Below are positions 1-8,595 of a stretch of DNA of 64,000 nucleotides, in pieces. The DNA is from Clostridia bacterium (GTDB lineage: Bacteria; Bacillota; Clostridia; Christensenellales; Aristaeellaceae): the NCBI GenBank assembly GCA_017395065.1, contig JAFPWH010000035.1, forward strand, positions 62,001-126,000. Reading direction: 5' to 3'. The notes beneath the pieces were generated by a model that saw nothing but the letters and a program-made list of their open reading frames with translations, ran no database searches and was not told where the DNA came from. The first letter of the stretch is position 1; every line of letters starts with the position of its first letter. A program made the position numbers and the translations under genes.

Positions 1-684
1 TGCGCTGTTCTCGGGGTTTTGCACCTCTTTTGAGGCTTCGCCGGGCTCTGTGCTGAAGCTGCCGGTCGTGTCCGCACCGAGCGAAGAGAGAAAATCGGCA
101 TAAAAGCCGGCGCTGCCGTTCGACGCGTCCACGATCACCCTGAGCCCCTTTAATGGCAGCGGATCGTCGTCGCCCATGAAATCCTTCACCTGGCCGGAAA
201 GCCTTTGGCGGTAAATCTCCATGAGATCGACGGGCTTTACGAGCCTTAGCGGCACCTTTACCTGAAGCGCTTTTTCGACGAGCGATTGCATGTCCTCCTC
301 GCTGAGCGCGCCGTCCGGGCCGAAGAGCTTAAAGCCGTTGCTGTCCCAGTCCGAGGCGCTCGCGGTGACCATCGCGGCCGCCTGCGCGTTCAGGCCGTCT
401 TCGGCCATGCTTAACTGCATCGCGGGCGTCGTCGCAAGCCCGCAGTCGTACACGTCGCTGTCTGCGCTGGTGACGCCCGAGGCAAACGCCTTGAGCAGCC
501 TTTTGCCCGAAGGCCTCGGGTCGCGCCCCACGGCAACGATGAGTCTGTCTGCCGGGATGCCCGTCTTCTGCGCTGTCCACAGCGCAAATACGTAGCCCAG
601 ACGCTTTGCAAAGTCGTCAGTCAGCAGTTCTTCCTTTGCGCGGATCACGGAACCTCTGAGAATACTGTTTTGGCCAATCGCCAT
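1..684 (-). CDS. Phosphohexomutase (phosphomannomutase/phosphoglucomutase family), C-terminus cut by window edge
   Basis: The frame is open from an ATG at 684 to the left edge of the window, giving the first 228 residues. GGAG sits just upstream of the ATG. The family interconverts hexose 1- and 6-phosphates through a phosphoserine. Visible are a GRDPRPSGKRL strand-loop (about residues 50-60) and the active-site region MVTASASDWDSNGFKLF (about 95-111). The phosphorylated serine of the TAS motif is kept, but the usual HNP or HLP that follows is ASD, so a conserved His is missing. A later VDASNGSAG segment fits the domain 1/2 boundary. The metal-binding and sugar-binding loops lie outside the window, so substrate cannot be assigned. 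It is the last gene of the long minus-strand run starting near 11,003. Confidence 0.8.
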   Translation of the reverse strand, partial: MAIGQNSILRGSVIRAKEELLTDDFAKRLGYVFALWTAQKTGIPADRLIVAVGRDPRPSGKRLLKAFASGVTSADSDVYDCGLATTPAMQLSMAEDGLNAQAAAMVTASASDWDSNGFKLFGPDGALSEEDMQSLVEKALQVKVPLRLVKPVDLMEIYRQRLSGQVKDFMGDDDPLPLKGLRVIVDASNGSAGFYADFLSSLGADTTGSFSTEPGEASKEVQNPENSA

Positions 685-819
685 AAAATCTCCTTTCGGA
701 CGCATATTTGCCGGCTTCCTTTGGAGAAAATGCCTTTCCTCCGGCTGAGATCGCGTATGAACGCGCGCGGGAATAGCTTCCCTCGGCGCGCTCGCCGGCT
801 TCCCCTTTGCGGGGTATAT
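685..819. other. Spacer between DUF2461 and phosphohexomutase genes
   Basis: 135 bases rich in GCCGGC-like repeats. Apart from the ribosome site of the phosphohexomutase gene I find no promoter with two good boxes and no T-tailed hairpin. Confidence 0.5.
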
Positions 820-1488
820 CTATTCTTCCACCGGCTTTAAGCCGGCAAAATACCTGTATAACGGCTTCAGCTTTCGAAATTCCGCTTTGATCACTTCGCC
901 GATTTGAGGGTCGAGGATGCCTCGAGCGTCGTTTATGTTGCGATAGACGTAAAACGAGCGCAGCGGATACCAGGGCCTGAGCTTTTCCGGCACGCTTTCC
1001 GGGACGGCCAGCTTTTTGTAGCCCCTGATTTCGACCGTCATGCCGCCCGGCACCTTGCCGATCGCGGCGGAAAACACCTCCGGATGGTTTTGCAGCATGA
1101 GCCTGTGCGCCTGCGCAAGCGGCTTGTTGTCCTCCCAGAACCCCAGCCCGTAGCCCAGATGGTCGGGCGAAATGTCCATATAAAAGCCCGGAAAGCCATG
1201 CTTGTTTGCGGGATGGTGAAAACCGATCCACATCCAGTCGCGGTAGGGCGATTTGTCCTTCGAGAAGCGCAGGTCGCGGTTTATGCGGGAGACGCATCTC
1301 TCGGGCCTGTGCTCGAGCTCGGGGTCGATCTCTTCGACGACCTCACTCAGCTCCCCCGCCAGCTCCAGCAGCGGTTTTCTTACGCTTTCCGTGTACCAGT
1401 CGTGGTTATCATGGAAGAATTCGCGGTTGTTGTTGAAGCGGATGGCGATCAGAAAGTCGAGCGTGCCGTCCGTAAATCCCTTAAACAT
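820..1488 (-). CDS. DUF2461 / TIGR02453 family protein
   Basis: 222 residues. The sequence follows the DUF2461 pattern: an N-terminal FL..L..NN.R.FF...HDWY block, then a ..RINRDLRFSKDKSPYRDW core (about residues 68-85), then G.YMDISPDHLGYGLGFW. The biochemical role of the family is not known to me; it is a single-domain cytoplasmic protein without membrane segments. The ATG at 1488 has GAGG about 11 bases upstream, 15 bases after the preceding stop, so it is probably translated from the same transcript as its neighbours. A CCGGCTTTAAGCCGG palindrome (832-846) lies in its last codons. Family call is firm, function open. Confidence 0.85.
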   Translation of the reverse strand: MFKGFTDGTLDFLIAIRFNNNREFFHDNHDWYTESVRKPLLELAGELSEVVEEIDPELEHRPERCVSRINRDLRFSKDKSPYRDWMWIGFHHPANKHGFPGFYMDISPDHLGYGLGFWEDNKPLAQAHRLMLQNHPEVFSAAIGKVPGGMTVEIRGYKKLAVPESVPEKLRPWYPLRSFYVYRNINDARGILDPQIGEVIKAEFRKLKPLYRYFAGLKPVEE

Positions 1489-1503
1489 GTTTGCCGCCGT
1501 GCC

Positions 1504-2721
1504 TCACTTTGATTTTCCGTGCCTTTTGCGGCTTCTCAAGAGCGTCCACATGAGCGCGGTCAACAGCGCCGCAGCGCAAACGCCAACGGCGTAGGGCCAA
1601 AGCGGCGGAAGCTTCATAAGCGCGTCGAAAACGTCCGTGCTGTCCTGCGCTTCGTACTGCTCTTCCGGCCCTTCATAGGTCGCGGGCTCGCTCTCAAAGC
1701 TTATACGCTGACCGTCCTTTGCGGTCGCCTCCGCTCTGAAGACGTACTTTCCGCTCTCGAGCCCCTTCGTATCGACGGGGATCGCCGCGCTGAGGCCTGC
1801 CTTCAATATCGTCAGCGTTCTTACAGGTTTTCCGTCGGCAAAAGCGATGGCGACGTCCGTAAGGTCGCTGCTTCCCGCGCGCACGACGAGCGTCAGGCCG
1901 TCTTTCGTGACCTCGGCCCTTAACTCCGGTTCCTCCCGGACATCCGAAGCCTGTGCGCCTTGAGCGTCCGTTTCTCCGGCCTGATTTTCGCTTTGGGTTT
2001 TCTCCTGCCCGGACTGCGTGGAAGGAGTCGGCGCGCCGCCCCCGTAAGCCTGTTCGAACGTGTACACGGTGCCCGAATGCGCGCTCTCGCAGCTGAGCTT
2101 TACGCGCACGTCGCTCAGCGCATTCAGCGCCACCCGGCGTTTTACCGTGAGGATCTCCCCCGCCTTAATCTCGGCGGGCGGGCTCATGTAGCCTTCCGGA
2201 TAGCAGATCAGCACCGCGTTGCTTATGTCCGTATCGCCCGTGTTTTCGAGGATGTAGCTCATCAGCACGCTGTCGTCTTCGCCAAGCGGCCCGTCGGGCA
2301 GGGCAAAGAGCAGGCGCACGCTGACCACGTCTTCCATGCGTTTTACAGCGCACATCGTCTGTGTGACGCTCGGCAGCAGGCGGCCGCTTGCGTCCGTATA
2401 TTCGTAGTTCAGCGTCACGAAAAAGTGCCCTGCGTCGAGCAGCTCCTTCGTCACGCTCATTTCGTGCGTCAGCAAAAGCTGCTCTCCGCTTTTGAGCGCA
2501 CGTTCCTCCAAAAGCAGCGCGCTTCCGTTCACGTCGAGCGCCGTAAGGCTGATCTCGTTTTCCAGCGTGTTTGTGATCCTGACGCTCACCAGCGTTTCGA
2601 ACGGCCCGTAATATCTGTCCGGCCGCGCGGCAGCTTCTAAAACGACTTCCGCGCGCGCGCAAAGCGCCACGAGGACCGCAAGCAGCGCGATCAGAACAGT
2701 CAGTGCTTTTCCCGGTTTCAT
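1504..2721 (-). CDS. Secreted, C-terminally membrane-anchored protein with beta-sandwich (CARDB/DUF11-like) repeats
   Basis: 405 residues. A signal peptide (about 1-24, ending ARA) is followed by two or three stretches that read as Ig-like beta-sandwich modules, e.g. VSVRITNTLENEISL and VLMSYILENTGDTDISN; the phrase 'ENTGDTDI' resembles CARDB/DUF11 domains. A Gln/Glu/Ser-rich linker lies at about 225-260. One hydrophobic helix (about 372-393) and a basic tail (RSRKRHGKSK) anchor it with the bulk outside the cell. I do not recognise a specific family. No clear ribosome site precedes the ATG at 2721; instead a near-consensus promoter overlaps it (2720-2749), so the start or the expression mode is uncertain. 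Confidence 0.65.
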   Translation of the reverse strand: MKPGKALTVLIALLAVLVALCARAEVVLEAAARPDRYYGPFETLVSVRITNTLENEISLTALDVNGSALLLEERALKSGEQLLLTHEMSVTKELLDAGHFFVTLNYEYTDASGRLLPSVTQTMCAVKRMEDVVSVRLLFALPDGPLGEDDSVLMSYILENTGDTDISNAVLICYPEGYMSPPAEIKAGEILTVKRRVALNALSDVRVKLSCESAHSGTVYTFEQAYGGGAPTPSTQSGQEKTQSENQAGETDAQGAQASDVREEPELRAEVTKDGLTLVVRAGSSDLTDVAIAFADGKPVRTLTILKAGLSAAIPVDTKGLESGKYVFRAEATAKDGQRISFESEPATYEGPEEQYEAQDSTDVFDALMKLPPLWPYAVGVCAAALLTALMWTLLRSRKRHGKSK

Positions 2722-2749
2722 TTTATCGTATACGGCCCGAGGCTGTCAA
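2720..2749 (-). promoter_or_regulatory. Possible promoter overlapping the start codon of the gene at 2721
   Basis: On the minus strand TTGACA (2744-2749) is followed after 18 bases by TAAAAT (2720-2725), whose last two bases are the AT of the ATG start codon (2719-2721). Transcription would begin inside the reading frame, so either this is chance or the real start lies downstream. Confidence 0.3.
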
Positions 2750-2753
2750 GGCG

Positions 2754-3515
2754 TTATTTGGACTTGGCGGCCTTGATTTCGGCCTTCAGGTCCTCTACCT
2801 GCTTCGGCGTGATCGTAGCAAGCGCCGAAAAGTTGCCCTCCGCGCAGGCGTCGGCGAACGCCTCGGCCTTTTCGAAATTTCCTCTCAGAAGGTTGATCTT
2901 TGCGATATAGTACATAGAAGCGACCTGAGTCGGTTTTATGGTATATGCCTTGGCGAAGTATTCGTATGCCTTGTCGTTTTCGCCCATCGCGTAATAGAGC
3001 TGGCCCATGTTGTCCAGGATCGCCGCGTCCTCGTCGTCGTACTCCATAGCCTTGTTGTTGAACTCGATGGCCTTTGTGAAGTCGCCGGTCTGTTTGGCCT
3101 TTTCGACGTAGAAATAGCCCAGCGTGTTGTAGATCATGGAGGTCATGCCGCTTGAGCCCGCGGCCTCCATGTTTTCGATCGCGTTGTCCAGTTCGCCCAG
3201 CTTCCACTGGCACACGGCGTAATCCATGCGCAGCTCCTTGCGGGTCTTGGGATCCCTGCTGAGCGTCTTTTCACACTCAAGGAAGAGCTTTTTTGCCTCC
3301 TCCGCCCTGTCGAAGCGCATCAGAAGCACCGCGTAAGCCAAAAGCACGTTGCCTTCGCACGCGCCGGCTTTGTAGGCTTCGTCATAGAGCTTGAGCGCCT
3401 GTTCGTGCTTTGCACGAGCGCCCGGAATGTCGCGCTTGTCGATCAGCTGATTGCCCTGCAGGTGCAGCGCGTAGGCTTTTCGCGCCGCCAATTTGTGTTT
3501 TACGTTGTCAAACAT
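2754..3515 (-). CDS. TPR-repeat protein
   Basis: 253 residues, predicted cytoplasmic. Several tetratricopeptide helices can be read, e.g. the block around residues 35-70 (YDEAYKAGACEGNVLLAYAV) and a clear canonical TPR at about 147-180 (AAILDNMGQLYYAMGENDK). TPR arrays bind partner proteins; nothing indicates the partner. The start at 3515 has GGAGG eight bases upstream and overlaps the end of the YprB-like gene by 8 bases, indicating translational coupling; that neighbour also carries TPR-like helices at its C-terminus. Confidence 0.85.
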   Translation of the reverse strand: MFDNVKHKLAARKAYALHLQGNQLIDKRDIPGARAKHEQALKLYDEAYKAGACEGNVLLAYAVLLMRFDRAEEAKKLFLECEKTLSRDPKTRKELRMDYAVCQWKLGELDNAIENMEAAGSSGMTSMIYNTLGYFYVEKAKQTGDFTKAIEFNNKAMEYDDEDAAILDNMGQLYYAMGENDKAYEYFAKAYTIKPTQVASMYYIAKINLLRGNFEKAEAFADACAEGNFSALATITPKQVEDLKAEIKAAKSK

Positions 3516-4662
3516 GACAGTATCCTCCGTGTTTCTGAAGCTTGGCGAGGAGCCGGTTTTTGCGTTTTATGAGGGGCTGCATGCCCGTTTCGTCGGTCAG
3601 GGCGATGAGCCTTTCACAGATTTCGAGCGCGTCGCCGTAGCGCTGCATCCTGTGCTCGTAGAGCTTGCAAAGCTCGAGCAGCGCCTGCGCCTCCATCTGC
3701 CTGCGCTTGATCATGTTTTTGAGCGTGAGCTCGCACTTGTCGTAGGCGCCGCTGCGCCTTTCGATGAGGTAGAGCCTGAGATTGGCTTCGCCCGCGTATT
3801 TTTCGTGCCGCAGGTCCTGCGCGCTTAGAACGGCGCGGGGCTGCGAGGCCTTGAGATACAGCTTTTTTGCCATCCGGTATTCGCCCTGCCGCTCGAAGAC
3901 CTTGCCCAGCGAAAAGATGTCCTGCTGCCAGAAAACCTCCTCGGGCTCGGCGTAGATGTCGTTTAGGCGTTTGAGCAGGACCTGCATCGTCGCGATGTCC
4001 TGCCGGTTATGGCGGATGACCTCGTCCAGCAGGCTCATGTCTCCCTTTTTGACTGCCTCGAAATACCGCGAAGGGATCTCGCTGCCCGGGATGTCCTCGC
4101 GCTCGGGCATGCCCAGAATCTGCGTTTCCAGGCAGGACAGCCTGCACGAGCCGAGGCGCAGCTTCCACACGCTTCGTGCGGGATAGAGCAGGTCCAGTTG
4201 GTCGAGGCGCCCGGTAAAATCGTCTCTTCTTTTCATTACGCAGCGCTCGGCCAGAAGCGGCATGTCGAACCTTCGCCCGTTGAAGTGCACCGCCGTGTCG
4301 AAGGAGGAAAGCAGCTTTTCGATTTCGTCCAGCATTTCGGCTTCCGCGCCGTAATCCGGCATCAGGTACTGCCTTACCCAAAACCTGCCGTCCCGCACGA
4401 ACCCCACGCCCACGAGGAACGCCACCGTGCCCGCGCCGCCGCTGAGACCCGTCGTCTCGGTATCGATGAAGGCCGCGCGGTTTATATCGAAGCGTTTGCC
4501 GCGGTAGCCCATCATGTACAGTGCGTCGCCTGAAAGCTTGTCGAGCCCTTCCTCGGCCGGACAGCTCCAGTCGAAGATCTTCGGCCGAACGGGGGATGTC
4601 TTCGGTTTTTGCGGGGCCGCGTCCCCCATCAGGCTAAGCTTTCTGAGCAGGTTTGAGGCCAT
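3508..4662 (-). CDS. yprB: YprB-type ribonuclease H-like (DEDD) exonuclease domain with TPR-like tail
   Basis: 384 residues. The N-terminal half matches the RNase_H_2/YprB family: FIDTETTGLSGGAG (about 65-78) supplies the first DxE acidic pair, AVHFNGRRFDMPLL (about 125-138) the Exo II-like motif, and RHNRQDIATM (about 217-226) the final acidic residue. The C-terminal third is helical and repeat-like (VFERQGEYRMAKKLYLKA), as in Bacillus YprB. Members are predicted 3'-5' nucleases, but I do not know a firm substrate. It starts 2 bases from the trkH stop, and overlaps the TPR gene downstream. Confidence 0.85.
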   Translation of the reverse strand: MASNLLRKLSLMGDAAPQKPKTSPVRPKIFDWSCPAEEGLDKLSGDALYMMGYRGKRFDINRAAFIDTETTGLSGGAGTVAFLVGVGFVRDGRFWVRQYLMPDYGAEAEMLDEIEKLLSSFDTAVHFNGRRFDMPLLAERCVMKRRDDFTGRLDQLDLLYPARSVWKLRLGSCRLSCLETQILGMPEREDIPGSEIPSRYFEAVKKGDMSLLDEVIRHNRQDIATMQVLLKRLNDIYAEPEEVFWQQDIFSLGKVFERQGEYRMAKKLYLKASQPRAVLSAQDLRHEKYAGEANLRLYLIERRSGAYDKCELTLKNMIKRRQMEAQALLELCKLYEHRMQRYGDALEICERLIALTDETGMQPLIKRKNRLLAKLQKHGGYCHV

Positions 4663-4663
4663 T

Positions 4664-6106
4664 TCAGCTCTTTCTCCATGCAGAGGGGAAGAACAGTATG
4701 AGCAGCGGGTAGATCTCCAGACGGCCCGCGATCATCAACAGCGACAGTATGATCTTTGTGACCGGGGGCAGCCACGCATAGTTTTCCATGGGGCCAAGCC
4801 GCTCGAAGGCGGGGCCGATGTTCGATACGCAGCTCACAGCGCCGGAGATCGACTCCCCCACCGTGCAGCCGCTGACGGCCAGCGTAAGAACGCCCAGGAT
4901 GATGACGGCGATGTAGATGAAAAAGTACACCGCGATGCGGTTGAGCAGGTCCTCCGGCACGCTCTTTGCGTCGAGCTTTATGACCTTGACCTTTCGGGGC
5001 GCGAAGGATTTGCCGATCTCACGCTTTGCGAGCTTGAAGAGTAAAAGCACCCTGATGAGCTTGAGGCCGCCCGCCGTTGACCCTGCGCAGGAGCCGAACA
5101 GCATCAAAAGCAGTATGATGATCTTCGACAGGTTCGGCCAGGTGTTGAAGTCCGCTGAGGCAAAGCCCGTCGTGGAAATGATCGCGCCCACCTGGAAAAG
5201 CGAGTGCTCGAGCGCGGGGAAAAAGCCGCCCACGAGGTTTCTGATGTTCAGCGCGATGATGAGTACCGATACGGCGCTCAGGCCCACGTAGAGGTAGAAC
5301 TCCTCGTTTTTGAAGGCGGTTTTGTATTCCTTGGCCAGCAGACGGAAATACAGCGCGAAGTTGATGCCGAATAGGAGCATGAAGACGCTGATGACGAGGT
5401 CGATGGCCGTGGAGTGATAGTCCAGGATGCTCTGCGCCTGATTGGAGAAGCCGCCGGTGCCCGCGGTGGATAACGCGTGCAGTATGCTCTCGAACAGGTT
5501 CATGCCGCAGATCTTGAGCGCGATCACGAGCAGGAGCGTAAGCGCCGTGTAGATCAGGTACAGAAGCTTAGAATTGTCGCCGACCTTGGGCAGCAGCTTC
5601 GAAAACGAAGGGCCGGAGCTTTCCGCCTTGGCCAGCGACGCGCCCGCGCCGTTTGGCGAAGGCAGTATCGCGGTCGTGAGCACCAGCACGCCCATGCCGC
5701 CCAGCCAGTGGGTAAAGCAGCGTAAAAACGACATGCTGGGCGGAAGAGACGCGATGTCCCGCATGATCGTGGCGCCCGTCGTCGTAAAGCCGCTGGCGAT
5801 TTCAAAAAACGCGTCGATATAGTTGCAGATGCCGCTGATGACCAGCGGAAGCGCGCCGAGCACCGACATGAGTATCCAGCTAAGGCCAGCGATCGCCATG
5901 CCGTCCCGGGTGTACATCTGCTTGCTTTCGGGCTTGACGAGCAGCGCTACGGGCAGGGCGACGGCAAGGGAAATACATATGCCGGCCAGAAACACGAGCG
6001 CGTGGCCGTCCGCGTAGAGCAGGCTCACGATAAGGCATGGCACGAACAGTACCGGCACCACCAGCATCAGTCTGCCCACGGTCGAGAATACGAGTGACTT
6101 GTTCAT
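4664..6106 (-). CDS. trkH: TrkH-family potassium uptake channel subunit
   Basis: 480 residues, about the usual family length, with eight or more hydrophobic helices. The four pore-loop filter segments are recognisable: TTTGATI (about 107-113), STAGTGGFSNQ, ISTTGFASADF and SNIGPAFERLG near the C-terminus. TrkH forms the ion-conducting subunit in the membrane and is gated by the cytoplasmic TrkA ring, whose gene is directly upstream with a 3-base spacing. The start is preceded by AAGG. K+ uptake links it in physiology to c-di-AMP, which the PgpH homologue at 59,972-62,161 would degrade, though no direct link is visible. Confidence 0.93.
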   Translation of the reverse strand: MNKSLVFSTVGRLMLVVPVLFVPCLIVSLLYADGHALVFLAGICISLAVALPVALLVKPESKQMYTRDGMAIAGLSWILMSVLGALPLVISGICNYIDAFFEIASGFTTTGATIMRDIASLPPSMSFLRCFTHWLGGMGVLVLTTAILPSPNGAGASLAKAESSGPSFSKLLPKVGDNSKLLYLIYTALTLLLVIALKICGMNLFESILHALSTAGTGGFSNQAQSILDYHSTAIDLVISVFMLLFGINFALYFRLLAKEYKTAFKNEEFYLYVGLSAVSVLIIALNIRNLVGGFFPALEHSLFQVGAIISTTGFASADFNTWPNLSKIIILLLMLFGSCAGSTAGGLKLIRVLLLFKLAKREIGKSFAPRKVKVIKLDAKSVPEDLLNRIAVYFFIYIAVIILGVLTLAVSGCTVGESISGAVSCVSNIGPAFERLGPMENYAWLPPVTKIILSLLMIAGRLEIYPLLILFFPSAWRKS

Positions 6107-6109
6107 ATC

Positions 6110-7474
6110 TTATGCCTTGATGACCTCATTGAGATTTGTCAGTCCCGTGCGCTTGGTCATGATGACCACGTGGTCTCCTTTTTCGACGGTGTCCGAGCCG
6201 AAGGGCACGACGACCTTCGTGCCGCGCACGATCACCGCGACCAGCGAATCCGCGTCCACGGTCAGCCGCGCAAGCGGGATGCCGATGTAGTCCGCGTTCT
6301 CGGGGACGAGGAATTCGATCGCTTCCGCCTGACCGTCCATGATCTTGTATATGCGCTCAACGCCGCTCTGCTCGCCCGCGATGCGCGTGCGCACGGCCCT
6401 GAGCATGATGTTGCACGCGATCTGCGTGGGGCTGATGATGCTGTCAAGCCCCATCTCGCTGAGCAGGCCGGAATAGCTTGTACGGCTGTTCTTTACGATC
6501 ACGCGCCCCTTGCAGACCTTGGTCGCGTACAGGCCCGCCATCAGGTTTTCCTCGTCGCGGTCGGTCAGGGTGATGAAGGCGTCGGTATTGCGCAGGCCTT
6601 CGCTGAGCAAAAGCTGCTGATCCGTGCCGTCGGCGCAGATGACCGTGGTATCCTCGAGCATTTCGTCGAGGTACAGCGCGCGCTCCTGATTGATTTCGAT
6701 GAGCTTGGTTTTTACGCCGGATTGATTCAGCGTGTCGGCGAGGTAGTACGCCGTGCGGCTGCCGCCCACGATGATCACGTCCCTGGCCGCCTTGCTGTTT
6801 TTGCCGAGGTTTCTCAGATAGGTGGTGAGGCTCGCGTAGTCCGCCGTCACGAACACACTGTCGCCCGCCTGTATCACGGTATCGCCCTTGGGGATGATGG
6901 ATTCGCTGCCGCGGCGGACGCCGCAGAACAGCACCTTGGAGGAGGACTGCCTGTCTTTGAATACGTCCGCGATGGGCTTGCCCACGAAAGGCTCGTCGCC
7001 GACGACGCGCATTTCCACCATTTCCACGAGGCCCTTTGCGAAGGTCTCTATGCCGCTGGTGGCGAAGGGCAGGCGCAGCATGCGGCTGATCTCCCTCGCG
7101 GTCGCGCGCTCGGGATTTGCCACGTAGTTGATCTGCAGTTCCTGCGTGACGAAGCTCATGCTCTTTAAGTATTCCGGCTCGCGGATGCGGGCGACGGTGT
7201 ACTTCGCGCCGACTTGCTTTGCGAAGATGCAGCACAGCATGTTGCACTCGTCCGAGCGCATGGTGCTGATCAGTATGTCCGCGTGCTTTACGTCCGCTTC
7301 CTCGAGCGTATCGATGCTGACGGCGTTTCCCTTGATGGGCAGTACGTCCAGGTCCTCGAGTTTTTCGAGCGGCGCGCTGTCCATGTCGATCACGGTCACG
7401 TCGTGCATCTCGCTGACCAGCGTCCTTGCCACCATCGTGCCGAGCTTGCCCATTCCGGCAATGACTATTCGCAT
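6110..7474 (-). CDS. trkA: TrkA potassium-channel regulatory subunit
   Basis: 454 residues with the classic duplicated architecture: RCK/TrkA_N Rossmann domain with IAGMGKLGTM at the N-terminus, TrkA_C, then a second Rossmann fold starting IIVGGSRTAYYLAD (about 225) and a second TrkA_C. Acidic residues at strand ends (VIDMDS, LIEIN) fit NAD(H) binding. It acts as the nucleotide-sensing gating ring for TrkH. It is followed by trkH after 3 bases, so the two are cotranscribed. GAGGAAAG upstream supports the ATG at 7474. Confidence 0.93.
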   Translation of the reverse strand: MRIVIAGMGKLGTMVARTLVSEMHDVTVIDMDSAPLEKLEDLDVLPIKGNAVSIDTLEEADVKHADILISTMRSDECNMLCCIFAKQVGAKYTVARIREPEYLKSMSFVTQELQINYVANPERATAREISRMLRLPFATSGIETFAKGLVEMVEMRVVGDEPFVGKPIADVFKDRQSSSKVLFCGVRRGSESIIPKGDTVIQAGDSVFVTADYASLTTYLRNLGKNSKAARDVIIVGGSRTAYYLADTLNQSGVKTKLIEINQERALYLDEMLEDTTVICADGTDQQLLLSEGLRNTDAFITLTDRDEENLMAGLYATKVCKGRVIVKNSRTSYSGLLSEMGLDSIISPTQIACNIMLRAVRTRIAGEQSGVERIYKIMDGQAEAIEFLVPENADYIGIPLARLTVDADSLVAVIVRGTKVVVPFGSDTVEKGDHVVIMTKRTGLTNLNEVIKA

Positions 7475-7481
7475 ATTGATT

Positions 7482-8099
7482 TCACTTTCCTCTCGTTTGT
7501 ACGCGTTCGGGGATCAGCGTTTTGTCCCGTCGTCCGTCCCGCGCGGAGATGTTTTTGGATTTGTGTGTGCTTTCGAACTGTTCCTTCGCCACCTGCCTGC
7601 GAACGGCCCACGTGGCGATTTTGCAGACCGACCCGATAAACAGAAGCGCGCAGCCGCCGAGCTTTACGTAGCGCGTGTAATCGGTCAAACGCATCCAGAA
7701 CGGGTCGGCGACCTCGTAGGTCGCGATCACGACGGCGGTGACCAGCATGAGCAGCGAGATCTTTCTCTTTCTGAAAAAGATGCCCGTAAGCCCCATCACG
7801 ACGCTCAAGCACAGTATGACCAGCTGTTTGATCGCCTGCACGGCCTCCGGCGTCTTGAGCAGTATGTTGAAAAAGTACTCCCTGAACGTGATGTAGCCTT
7901 CCTGAATGATCCTTTGGTCCGTCTTGAACCAGGCCACGATGAAGGTATAGCTCGCGTTCAGTTCGCCAAGCGCCCACAAAAGTATGATGATCGAGCCGTA
8001 CAGGATCATTTCGCCGCCGAAGGGCGGATGGAGCCTGAGCTGCTGCCTGATGTAGCCACGGCGCTGTTTCTTCAGCGCTTTATCCTCGTTTTTCGTCAA
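7482..8099 (-). CDS. Small multi-pass membrane protein of unknown function
   Basis: 205 residues. Four hydrophobic stretches can be seen (about 31-52, 88-105, 112-130, 145-165), with a basic N-terminus (KALKKQRRGYIRQQ) and a basic C-terminal tail that ends RVQTRGK. I do not recognise a family. The frame begins at a TTG (8099) inside the last 20 bases of the YbaK-like gene; a weak ribosome site (GGAAC) precedes it, so the start is tentative. Position just upstream of trkA suggests cotranscription but gives no function. Confidence 0.6.
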   Translation of the reverse strand: MTKNEDKALKKQRRGYIRQQLRLHPPFGGEMILYGSIIILLWALGELNASYTFIVAWFKTDQRIIQEGYITFREYFFNILLKTPEAVQAIKQLVILCLSVVMGLTGIFFRKRKISLLMLVTAVVIATYEVADPFWMRLTDYTRYVKLGGCALLFIGSVCKIATWAVRRQVAKEQFESTHKSKNISARDGRRDKTLIPERVQTRGK

Positions 8100-8595
8100 T
8101 TTGTTCCATGTCTACCGGAGTGACCGTGTAGCCAAGGCGCTTCAGGAATTCCCCGGTAAACTGCTGCGTGCTCACCCTGACCGAACAGGTGTTGTCCAGC
8201 GGGTGAAACAGCAGGTTTTCCTCCTTGAAAAGTGTTTTGTCCATCAGAAGCTTTACCTCGTGATGGATGTCGAACAGCAGTCCCAGCGGGCTCACCGCGC
8301 CGGGATAGGCGCCGAGCTTGGCCCTGATCTCCTCCTCCGGCGCAAAGGACAGACGCGACAGATTTGCCTGTTTGCTGACCGAAGAGGTGCGAAAGCAGGC
8401 CTCCGGGCGGCACAGAAGCAGCGCGAAGCTTTTTCTGTTCGCGGTGCAGAGGAATATGTTTCTCGGCATCACCGCGCCCAATAGCGCCTCGCATACCGCG
8501 CAGTCCTTCATCGTGCTCACGGGCGCGTGTTCGGCAAGCGCGTAAGCGACGCCGAAGTCCCTGAGCGCCTGCAGAACTAAATCCCTGTTGCTCAT
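8080..8595 (-). CDS. YbaK/PrdX-type aminoacyl-tRNA deacylase domain protein
   Basis: 171 residues, the size of single-domain prolyl-tRNA editing proteins (PrdX/ProX type). Typical elements: ..GVAYALAEHAPVSTMKDC (about 14-31), a central CTANRKSFALLLCR strand (about 50-63), and SPLGLLFDIHHEVKLLMDK (about 101-119), matching the 'SPxGLxND' signature except that the Asn is Phe. Such proteins hydrolyse mischarged Ala- or Cys-tRNA. Its ATG overlaps the dnaI stop (ATGA at 8592-8595), so it is translationally coupled to a replication gene, with no obvious functional link. Confidence 0.85.
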   Translation of the reverse strand: MSNRDLVLQALRDFGVAYALAEHAPVSTMKDCAVCEALLGAVMPRNIFLCTANRKSFALLLCRPEACFRTSSVSKQANLSRLSFAPEEEIRAKLGAYPGAVSPLGLLFDIHHEVKLLMDKTLFKEENLLFHPLDNTCSVRVSTQQFTGEFLKRLGYTVTPVDMEQIDEKRG

